Source: Lytechinus pictus
Lineage: Eukaryota; Echinodermata; Echinoidea; Temnopleuroida; Toxopneustidae
DNA length: 64,000 nt
NCBI RefSeq assembly: GCF_037042905.1
Contig: NC_087257.1
Coordinates: 25,185,501-25,249,500, forward strand
Direction of reading: 5' to 3'
Position numbers and translations under genes: made by a program. The notes under the pieces were generated by a model. It was not told the DNA's origin and did not search any database. It worked only from the letters and a program-made list of their open reading frames with translations. Of this stretch, positions 57,601 to 64,000 are shown piece after piece. Position 1 is the first letter of the stretch. Every line of letters starts with the position of its first letter.

Positions 57601-60600
57601 AACAACTATTCCTGCAGAGGCTGCCAACCAATATTCAAGTTATATTGGCTTCAACCCGAGATTCCATGGAAATCGAGAAGCTTGCCGACTTAGCCGACAA
57701 GATTCTCGAAACCCATTCCCCAATTCATCACTCTCGGGTAGCACATCTGTCTCCCTCTTCTTCTTCCACCACACCCTCTTCAAATCCTGAAATGGCAGAG
57801 ATGAAAGCTCAGATCGATCAGCTTTCCCTTCTTGTCCAAAATGTGTCGGCGCAACAATCCGATCGGAGCCGAGGTCGCAGCCGTGAGCGAGGCTCTCGCC
57901 AGAAAGAAAGCCGTCAGCGTAGCAAGAGTCCTCAATCACATGTCGGAGGAGACTGCTACTACCATTGGCGTTTTGGAAAGGGGGCAAAGAAGTGCACTCC
58001 CCCTTGCACTTTCAACCAGACCAACCAGGGAAACGACAAAGCCAGCGACTAGCGGCGACAAGTCCAACTGGCAGCAAACAACAAAGTCGCCTTTTCTACA
58101 TCACTGATAGGAAAACTGGAATTCGTTTTTTGGTCGACACAGGAGCTGAAGTTAGCGTTCTTCCTCCATCAAAAGCCGAAAAACATCATCCTTCATCAAA
58201 ATTCTATCTACAAGCAGTTAATCGCTCAAGCATTACGACTTATGGAGAGCGAAGCCTGACTCTCGACGTCGGCCTGCGTCGAGCTTGCAGATGGATTTTC
58301 ATCATTGCTGATATTCCTATTCCTATCATCGGGGCAGACTTCCTTCATCACTTTGGTTTTCTTGTTGATGTGCGCAATCTCAAGCTCATCGACTCTTCTA
58401 CAAATCTATCTATTACTGGCATCCTTTCTTCATCTCCTTCTATCAGTCCTATGTTTCTAAAGCCAGAAAATCAAGCTGCCTACAAATCTATTCTCGACAA
58501 ATTTCCTGACATTACACGCCCTGTGTATAAGGAGGCTGAGATCAAGCACTCCGTCACCCATCACATTGTGACGAAAGGCCCTCCTGTTTCATCCCGTCCT
58601 CGTCGCCTAGCAACTGACAGGTACAGTATCGCGAAGGCGGAATTCGATCACATGCTGGAACTAGGCATCATTCAACCGTCTAGCAGCAACTGGGCATCCC
58701 CACTTCATATGGTGCCCAAGAAAACACCCGGAGACTGGAGACCGTGTGGAGACTATCGTGCACTAAATAGGAATACAGTGCCCGACAAATATCCCATTCC
58801 CCATCTTCAAGACTTTACATCTGCCCTAGCAGGCAAGCGATTTTTTTCAAAACTCGATCTCGTACGAGCATATCATCAGATTCCTGTCGATCAAGCAGAT
58901 GTACACAAAACTGCCATCACCACACCCTTTGGGTTATTTGAGTTTGTACGCATGCCTTTTGGGCTACGCAATGCCGCACAAACTTTTCAACGATTCATTG
59001 ATGAAGTAACCCGTGGTCTTCCATTTGTGTACGCCTACATCGACGATCTGCTCATCGCTAGCGAAAATGAAGAGGAGCACAAGCAACATCTCCAGCTACT
59101 TTTCGCTCGACTCTCGAAATATGGCGTCGTCATCAACCCAGCCAAGTGTGAATTCGGCGCATCTTCTCTCACCTTTCTCGGACACATTGTTGATGAGAAC
59201 GGCATCCGCCCTCTTCCCGAGAAAGTCAAAGTCATCAACAATTTCCCTGTTCCTGATTCTCTTCGTAAACTCAGAGAATTTCTAGGACTAGTCAATTTCT
59301 ACCGTCGCTTCATTCCTGATTGTGCAACTATCACTCAACCACTCACCGATCTATTGGCATGCAAGCAGAAAAACAAAGCAATCCATCTCGATGATACAGC
59401 CCTAAATGCATTCAACTCAGTGAAAACAGCTCTCGCTCAAGCTACTCTCCTTTCACACCCAAAACCTAAAGCCCCACTCTGCATTATGGTGGATGCATCA
59501 GATGTTGCTGTTGGAGGTGTGTTGCAGCAACACATTGACGATGACTGGCAACCCATCGCCTTCTTCTCAAAACGCCTGCAGCCAGCTGAGACAAGATATA
59601 GCACATTCGGACGTGAACTTCTCTCTGTGTATCTCACTATTCGTCACTTCAGACACGCACTCGAAGGACGACAATTCTTCATCTATACTGATCACAAACC
59701 TCTCACTCATGCCTTTAATGCTAGACCTGACAGGTATTCACCACGTGAAGTCAGACACCTAGACTACATATCTCAATTCAGCACAGATATAAGGCATATT
59801 AGTGGAAAACACAATGTAGTGGCAGACACTCTATCTCGCATGGAAATCAACTCCCTCACTTCAACTCCTACCATTGATTTCAATGCCATTGCCGCTGCCC
59901 AGGAGGATGACGAGGAACTCAAACAACTCACTTCAACCTCGCTCAAACTCGAACCTCTACCTCTTCCTATCTCTGACTCTACTATCCTATGCGATACTTC
60001 AACTACAAATCCTCGACCTTACATCCCATCTAAATTCAGACGAGTTGTATTTGATGCTCTTCACAACCTATCTCACCCTGGCATCAATGCTACCCAAAAA
60101 CTCATCACAGACAGATTTGTTTGGCCTGGAATTAACAAAGATGTTCGAAATTGGACCAAAACTTGCATACAGTGTCAACGTTGTAAAGTACACCGTCACA
60201 CCAAGACACCGATAGGTACTTTTTCAACACCTGATGCTAGATTCGATCACATTCATATCGATCTCGTGGGACCACTTCCTCCTTCAAATGGCAATGCATA
60301 TCTTCTCACATGTGTTGACCGTTTCACCCGATGGCCTGAGGCAATGCCTATTCCCGACATATCAGCTGAGACAGTTGCCCGAGCATTCATTTCACACTGG
60401 GTATCTCGTTTCGGTGCTCCCTCAACCATCACTACCGATAGAGGTCGACAATTCGAATCTTCACTCTTTCAAGCTCTAACTCATCTTCTTGGTAGCTCTA
60501 GAATTCGAACTACATCTTATCATCCTGCATCAAATGGACTGGTTGAGCGCTTTCATCGGCAACTTAAAGCGTCACTCAAAACTACACCTTCTTCACGATG

Positions 60601-62439
60601 GACTGAAACTCTCCCTCTCGTCATGCTTGGAATTCGAACTGCAGTCAAATCTGATTTGGGATGTTGCGCTGCTGAACTGGTTTATGGAACAACTTTAAGA
60701 TTGCCAGGTCAGTTTGTAGCACCTAATCAGAATGATTGTGATTTGGACCCTAGCAACAACTACATACATCGACTGAGAAAACAAATGGAGAACCTCAAAC
60801 CTCAGCCTACTCGTGTCCAGAATCGCAAACCACAAGTCCACCCAGATCTCACATCATGCACCCATGTCTTTGTGCGTCATGATGCAGTCAAGAAACCCCT
60901 TCAACCACCCTACGATGGCCCATATCAAATTATCAAGCGAGCTGATAAGTTTTTCACCATCCTACTCAAAGGAAAGCATGAAACTATCAGTCTCGACCGT
61001 CTGAAACCAGCATATTTGGAATCACCCATTTCACCAACCGTTCCAACCACTGTTCAACCAAGCCTATCTACTCATGACAACCCTAAACCTTCTCAAGTGA
61101 CTACTACACCAACCACTAAGCCTCCGCCTCCCTCCATCACTCCTTCTTCATCATCTACCGAGCCTGAAATCAGACAAACTCGTTCGGGTAGAAAGGTGCA
61201 TTTTCCAAAGCGTTTTGTTCAAGTTTTTCATTTTAATTGAGAAATTATTTTCTTCATTTGGACTATTACTATTTTCTTTGTTATCGACCGTTTCATTTTA
61301 TTCAACGATCTAGGAGGGGGCTGATGTAGTATTTTCCAAATTTCATCCTACTTCATTTCTCAACTTTGCCTTCTATTACTCATCATCTTTGAGAGGACAT
61401 TACCCTTGGATACCAGTTACTTCCACTCCCTGACAATAAACATGTCAACAAGTGGTCAAGAATGCCCCTCAGCACAGCACACTCACCTGTGACTCACTAT
61501 AAATTCTCTGAATTGGTACCTCTCTCTCCCCTCTCTCTTTGTTTACATCCTACATCACATTTGGGATGAAAACTACTACTTTCTTTTCTGAACACACTTC
61601 TCAAAGTTTTCTTCTTCAGTAAACACGTGTCTTGAGAACGTCGTCAAATAACTTAATACATTTGTGGATTCCATCATCTCACTTGGAGCAAATTCATCCA
61701 TTGCATCTTCCACAGCATACCATTTCAAATTTGCGTACTACCCTTTTTTCTCCGTTATTTTCACTAAGAGAAAATCCAAATACCGCTTGTGCTAGCCAAG
61801 TTATTTTTTGTGATATAATCTTGTGTGATTTTGTGTCATTGGGATTGTGCAATAATTGGAACACTTTGTTATATTGGAGGATTGTCTGTCGGATCTCTAC
61901 ACGCATAAAGTCGGTAAGTGGAGATTGGCTTATTACCATTTCATCTTATAAACCAACCCCCGCTTCAATATTATTATATTAGGCCCTAAATGATATTTCA
62001 AAATAGATTATTTTTTTACTTTAGAATATGTTGAATGATTGTTTTCATTGGATAAATCGGCCGATAAATCTATGTTCAATTACCAAGTCGAGTTCAACTA
62101 ACGTTAGAAAAGACAAGTTAACTGTCTTAAGCCAAGGTCCATGCCAGTTGTACAAACTGCAACGTAAATTCTAACGACTGGGACTGAAGCAAGAATTTAT
62201 TCAAATTATTTTAATATTGGCGTCCTTACCCTTTCCGCATATTTCTGGGTCTCAAAAGCTCTCCTGTACCCCAATTCTATACGTTCATACTTCACGAGTG
62301 CTGTAATAAGAGTTCTCAATACATGAATTCGATCTGCAGGCCCGCTGGACATCCGCAGGTAATGTTTTATCTTAAATCTCAAACTCCTCATTTTTAGAGT
62401 TCTTCTCTTTTTCGGTTTGATTGATGGTGTCGGTGACAT
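54640..62439 (-). CDS. MRPL17: Mitochondrial large-subunit ribosomal protein bL17m (MRPL17)
   Basis: This is a nuclear-encoded component of the mitochondrial 39S ribosomal subunit. Three minus-strand exons join in phase 0: 62439-62230, 55644-55576, 55032-54640 (TGA), encoding 223 aa. The bL17 core is visible as [60 protein letters not shown] and [15 protein letters not shown]. The first about 30 residues are basic ([20 protein letters not shown]) and could serve as a mitochondrial targeting region. The protein is longer than the human one (about 175 aa as I recall), with a C-terminal extension after NPYPPL. Intron 1 is 6.6 kb because an LTR retrotransposon is inserted antisense to the gene, next to a palindromic repeat array. 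A TTTATT (AATAAA on this strand) near 53593 may mark the 3' end. Confidence 0.93.
55312..55505. mobile_element. GGATCCAGG-type repeat fragment
   Basis: AGGGTGGATCCAGGATTTTA, then G-rich runs and GAGAGGTTCTCTG. Same left end as the copy at 0.4 kb; the right end is unclear. MRPL17 intron 2. Confidence 0.4.
55916..56345. repeat. Orientation-switching array of near-palindromic TTCGTTAATCCGAA units
   Basis: About 430 bp of MRPL17 intron 1 consists of repeats built on TTCGTTAATCCGAAAACG, TTCGTAATTCCGAAGG and AAATAAGG. Left of about 56175 the units read in one direction; right of 56189 they read as the reverse complement. The innermost arms (56153-56174 and 56189-56210) are a perfect 22-bp inverted repeat around a 14-nt loop. 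The 5' LTR of the retrotransposon begins 90 bp further on. I do not know the family. Confidence 0.9.
56436..57078 (+). repeat. 5' LTR
   Basis: The LTR begins TGTAGTATTTTCC and ends CCCCCGCTTCA. It contains an AATAAA (in GACAATAAACATG) and a TATA-like CACTATAAATTC, possible processing and promoter signals. Differences from the 3' LTR are T/C near 56577, T/C near 56843 and G/T near 56951. Short ORFs inside it are not genes. Confidence 0.97.
57080..57099 (+). promoter_or_regulatory. Primer-binding site (tRNA-Trp)
   Basis: TGGTGACCCCGACGTGATTT starts one base after the 5' LTR. Its reverse complement matches the 3' end of animal tRNA-Trp plus CCA over 20 nt, as I remember that tRNA. The next bases (AAAC instead of GAAC) break the match. 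Confidence 0.85.
57189..58052 (+). CDS. gag: Retrotransposon Gag
   Basis: This ORF of 287 aa begins at the first ATG (MSTDDQFSS); the frame is open upstream but has no earlier ATG. The N-terminal half has the capsid-like signature [20 protein letters not shown] followed by helical segments ([33 protein letters not shown]). An Arg/Ser-rich basic region ([20 protein letters not shown]) precedes one zinc knuckle of CHCC type, C-x2-H-x9-C-x3-C ([18 protein letters not shown]), near the C-terminus. It ends at TAG 58050-58052, 18 nt after the slippery heptamer that leads into pol. The intact frame suggests a functional or recently functional element. Confidence 0.93.
   Translation: MSTDDQFSSDSTASSSISNVQLKLPPFWPNDPTIWFVQVEAQFLTKGISKQSTKFAYIVASLEPEYAQEIRDLLISPPKENPYDVLKYQLIQRTSASEQKRLHQLLILEELGDRKPSQLLRKMKQLLGTNTLEENILKQLFLQRLPTNIQVILASTRDSMEIEKLADLADKILETHSPIHHSRVAHLSPSSSSTTPSSNPEMAEMKAQIDQLSLLVQNVSAQQSDRSRGRSRERGSRQKESRQRSKSPQSHVGGDCYYHWRFGKGAKKCTPPCTFNQTNQGNDKASD
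58028..58072 (+). promoter_or_regulatory. -1 ribosomal frameshift signal at gag-pol junction
   Basis: The heptamer GGGAAAC (58028-58034) lies in the gag zero frame as G GGA AAC, the canonical X XXY YYZ form, and a -1 slip enters exactly the pol frame. A 6-nt spacer (GACAAA) follows. Then comes a possible stem between GCCAG (58041-58045) and CTGGC (58068-58072), extendable by GAC/GTC. The gag stop lies within this stem. Function is inferred from the match to known -1 frameshift architecture. Confidence 0.8.
58034..61240 (+). CDS. pol: Retrotransposon Pol polyprotein (PR-RT-RNase H-integrase)
   Basis: One uninterrupted frame of about 1,068 codons, entered by -1 frameshifting from gag at 58034. 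The domains in order are: aspartic protease with [14 protein letters not shown] at about 58120-58165; reverse transcriptase with [46 protein letters not shown] and the catalytic YIDD box at 59036-59047; RNase H with [15 protein letters not shown] and YTDHKPL; integrase with an HHCC zinc-binding region (HNLSHPG through CIQCQRC) and the DDE triad in [17 protein letters not shown] and [11 protein letters not shown]. The C-terminus is Pro/Ser/Thr-rich and ends in a basic segment ([12 protein letters not shown]). All catalytic motifs are present, with no stop or frameshift seen, so the copy could be autonomous. Confidence 0.97.
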   Translation, partial: RQSQRLAATSPTGSKQQSRLFYITDRKTGIRFLVDTGAEVSVLPPSKAEKHHPSSKFYLQAVNRSSITTYGERSLTLDVGLRRACRWIFIIADIPIPIIGADFLHHFGFLVDVRNLKLIDSSTNLSITGILSSSPSISPMFLKPENQAAYKSILDKFPDITRPVYKEAEIKHSVTHHIVTKGPPVSSRPRRLATDRYSIAKAEFDHMLELGIIQPSSSNWASPLHMVPKKTPGDWRPCGDYRALNRNTVPDKYPIPHLQDFTSALAGKRFFSKLDLVRAYHQIPVDQADVHKTAITTPFGLFEFVRMPFGLRNAAQTFQRFIDEVTRGLPFVYAYIDDLLIASENEEEHKQHLQLLFARLSKYGVVINPAKCEFGASSLTFLGHIVDENGIRPLPEKVKVINNFPVPDSLRKLREFLGLVNFYRRFIPDCATITQPLTDLLACKQKNKAIHLDDTALNAFNSVKTALAQATLLSHPKPKAPLCIMVDASDVAVGGVLQQHIDDDWQPIAFFSKRLQPAETRYSTFGRELLSVYLTIRHFRHALEGRQFFIYTDHKPLTHAFNARPDRYSPREVRHLDYISQFSTDIRHISGKHNVVADTLSRMEINSLTSTPTIDFNAIAAAQEDDEELKQLTSTSLKLEPLPLPISDSTILCDTSTTNPRPYIPSKFRRVVFDALHNLSHPGINATQKLITDRFVWPGINKDVRNWTKTCIQCQRCKVHRHTKTPIGTFSTPDARFDHIHIDLVGPLPPSNGNAYLLTCVDRFTRWPEAMPIPDISAETVARAFISHWVSRFGAPSTITTDRGRQFESSLFQALTHLLGSSRIRTTSYHPASNGLVERFHRQLKASLKTTPSSRWTETLPLVMLGIRTAVKSDLGCCAAELVYGTTLRLPGQFVAPNQNDCDLDPSNNYIHRLRKQMENLKPQPTRVQNRKPQVHPDLTSCTHVFVRHDAVKKPLQPPYDGPYQIIKRADKFFTILLKGKHETISLDRLKPAYLESPISPTVPTTVQPSLSTHDNPKPSQVTTTPTTKPPPPSITPSSSSTEPEIRQTRSGRKVHFPKRFVQVFHFN
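61312..61324 (+). other. Polypurine tract for plus-strand priming
   Basis: AGGAGGGGG at 61312-61320, followed by CTGA, immediately precedes the 3' LTR start. This is the expected position and composition for the plus-strand primer. Confidence 0.85.
61325..61967 (+). repeat. 3' LTR
   Basis: This 643-bp copy of the 5' LTR has three substitutions and no indel. It is followed by ATAT, which matches the bases before the 5' LTR. Confidence 0.97.
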
Positions 62440-62772
62440 AGCAAACCAGACGCAAACAATGAAAACAGCTAGCTCATCAATAACTCTGCATTAGAGACTA
62501 TAAGAAAAAAATGAAGAATAGAATGAAAAAATATTTTAACGACAGCAAGCAGATAGAAGAAGAAGAAGAAGAAGGAAGAGGAGGAGGATGGTGTGGGGTT
62601 ACTTTAAAATTTTGAAGCAATCTTTTTGGCTTTGGATTACACAAAAATACGAATTCAGTATAGTTGTAATCTCCTTCAGTTTGGTTCTCTGTATGATATA
62701 ACTTCTTCTTCTTCTTCTGTATCCTTCCTCCGCTGTATCGGAGATCTGCAGTTTAATACTGTATCATTAGCA
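62440..62772. promoter_or_regulatory. Presumed MRPL17 promoter and 5' leader
   Basis: The 330 bp upstream of the MRPL17 ATG. It contains two GAA/TTC triplet runs (62555-62585 and 62703-62720) and abuts the LINE relic. No core promoter motif is convincing. Confidence 0.35.
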
Positions 62773-63404
62773 TTAAATATTCTGACGTGAGAGTAAGGTA
62801 GAGCGAGAGAGATGAATATTATGCAAGAAATTTAAAATAAGTAGGTTGAGGTCGTTTTTGGAGGAATCTGTTAATTCGACGTCGGGTAGAAACAGGACGG
62901 AAATGGTAAATTGTTGAGGTTCTTGATCATTGAAATGTTCAGAAAAATACTGCAGTTCCTTGTCTTCTTTTATCAAGTTTATAATGTTTTCCTGTGTGTG
63001 CTAAATGCTGGGAATTCTCCGACAAAATGTATAACACTTTCCAATTCGGAGTGGCAGAACTTGCAGGACTTTGTGGTACTTTGATTCATAGAGAATAACC
63101 TTCTATTCGTTGGGTATGTACTGCAGGATAATTGAGCTCTGATAGAAATAGCTTCCCTCAGGAGAGGGCTAGAGACTTGTTTTGGGTAGTAATTATTCTT
63201 GTCACGTTGGATCATGCCCGACCATAAACTAAGAGAAGATTTTTTAGCAATTGCAATTTCAAGGGCAGCATAATGGTGTCTATAAATGTTTCCCAGTGCT
63301 AGCTTCTTCCATACTTTATATGGAATGCGATCTCTGAGGAGTTTAGTGAGACTTGGAAGCTGATAGGTATTGATAATTTTTATCCAGTTTAACAGTTTAC
63401 ACAA
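62773..63404 (-). pseudogene. Decayed C-terminus of a LINE (non-LTR) ORF2
   Basis: The minus strand encodes, upstream of MRPL17, a segment resembling the end of CR1/L2-type LINE ORF2 proteins: helical text followed by CKFCHSELESVIHF, the usual Cys/His motif. The second half, which normally reads HFL..CP, reads HFVGEFPAF, so a Cys appears lost. A stop at 62981-62979 and a frame change interrupt it before the tail (ELQYFSEHFNDQ). Assignment rests on motif recognition only. Confidence 0.55.
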
Positions 63405-64000
63405 TTGATGGAACTTTTCCAGTGAACTTTTCCAAATGGCTGTTTAAAATCGATTGTCCGGACACACAACAATTGGGAAGTAGTAATAGAAGAACAAGAA
63501 GAAGGAGGAAGAGGAGAAAAAGAAGAAGAAGAAGTCAGTGCAAGCTAGAGAAGTAACGAAGAATATAACATAATAATTATAATTAAACTTCTTTATTTTC
63601 ATGATTGATGTCATGCCGGGTTTAGTCAATCCCCATGTCAAAGTATACGATGTGCGATAGTTGTTTGAAAGTAATGTGAGACATTATTCTTTCATGATTA
63701 TTTCTGCTATTTGATGCACGTATGTTGAGAAAAACCCATCTGAGTGATTTTTTATCCGGACATCGGCTTCCCCATCCTACCACTCTCTCTAAAAAAAAAA
63801 AAAAAAAATTGGGAACCGGCCTTTTGCATGCGTCACTTGGGTATGAAAAAATTATATCTCCCCTCCTCCTGTAAATATAAATATAAGGGGACGCTACCGC
63901 CTTTTTTAAAATTAGTGTTCTATTCCATTTCATTTTTTTAAACATTCAACAACAACAAAAATAAAAAAATTAGGCTGTCGATATGGCGTAGGTCGATCCA
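63405..64000. other. Right edge, no gene recognised
   Basis: AT-rich DNA with a purine microsatellite (AGAAGAAGG-type, 63488-63535) and a poly-A run near 63791-63809. TTGTCCGGACAC (63454) and TTATCCGGACATC (63752) are repeated short motifs of unknown origin. Confidence 0.5.

Larger units (their letters stand above)
56436..61967 (+). mobile_element. Full-length Ty3/gypsy LTR retrotransposon, CsRn1-like
   Basis: This is a complete 5.5-kb LTR retrotransposon: 5' LTR 56436-57078, PBS 57080-57099, gag, pol, polypurine tract 61312-61320, 3' LTR 61325-61967. The LTRs start TG and end CA, are both 643 bp, and I find three mismatches between them. A 4-bp ATAT flanks both sides (56432-56435 and 61968-61971), consistent with a target duplication, although the site is AT-rich. 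The domain order PR-RT-RNaseH-IN places it in Ty3/gypsy. The tRNA-Trp PBS and CHCC Gag finger are hallmarks of the CsRn1 clade. No env-like ORF is present. It sits in MRPL17 intron 1 in the opposite orientation. Confidence 0.97.

Noticed and set aside
61632-61982. 116-aa frame with a near-identical twin at 56743-57096
   Set aside because: Both lie inside the LTRs; the identity reflects LTR duplication, not a gene pair.

Overview
The window looks like nuclear DNA of a marine deuterostome invertebrate, most likely a sea urchin or close relative. Reasons: AT-rich DNA, short exons separated by kilobase-scale introns with GT/AG junctions, animal-type housekeeping genes, long poly-C/poly-G runs, and very many short fold-back (MITE-like) elements and tRNA-derived SINEs. 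The echinoid assignment is inference from repeat style and protein similarity recalled from memory; no search was possible.

Five protein-coding genes could be assembled exon by exon, with all splice phases consistent. On the minus strand: a tubulin polyglutamylase TTLL4 (about 0.9-14.0 kb; C-terminal exons run off the left edge), the ribosome-biogenesis WD-repeat protein WDR12 (41.06-50.48 kb, 12 exons, 446 aa), and the mitochondrial ribosomal protein bL17m/MRPL17 (54.64-62.44 kb, 3 exons, 223 aa). On the plus strand: a 723-aa acidic/coiled-coil protein carrying a GTSE1-like FFGP motif (17.02-27.60 kb, 6 exons, name tentative) and the tRNA m3C methyltransferase METTL6 (33.30-36.26 kb, 5 coding exons, 279 aa). 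The genes act in separate processes (tubulin modification, possible mitotic regulation, tRNA modification, 60S assembly, mitochondrial translation); nothing suggests an operon-like unit.

The first intron of MRPL17 holds the most striking element: a complete, apparently young Ty3/gypsy LTR retrotransposon (56,436-61,967) in the opposite orientation. It has 643-bp LTRs differing at only 3 positions, a primer-binding site matching tRNA-Trp, a CHCC-type Gag zinc knuckle, an uninterrupted pol ORF, and a textbook -1 frameshift heptamer followed by a possible stem. These traits point to the CsRn1 clade. Next to it lies a 430-bp array of near-palindromic 'TTCGTTAATCCGAA' units that switches orientation in the middle.

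The rest is intronic and intergenic DNA dominated by fold-back elements: two 610-bp MITEs in inverted orientation (10.3-11.7 kb), a 123-bp MITE nested in another MITE whose unoccupied relative lies at 25.9-26.2 kb, a SINE inserted in a SINE with a 6-bp target duplication (43.57-44.12 kb), about nine diverged copies of a family ending in GGCCC-TTTCATAAAG, a cluster of strong palindromes (52.5-53.4 kb), and decayed pieces of LINE and DNA-transposon proteins. No CRISPR, rRNA or functional tRNA gene was found.
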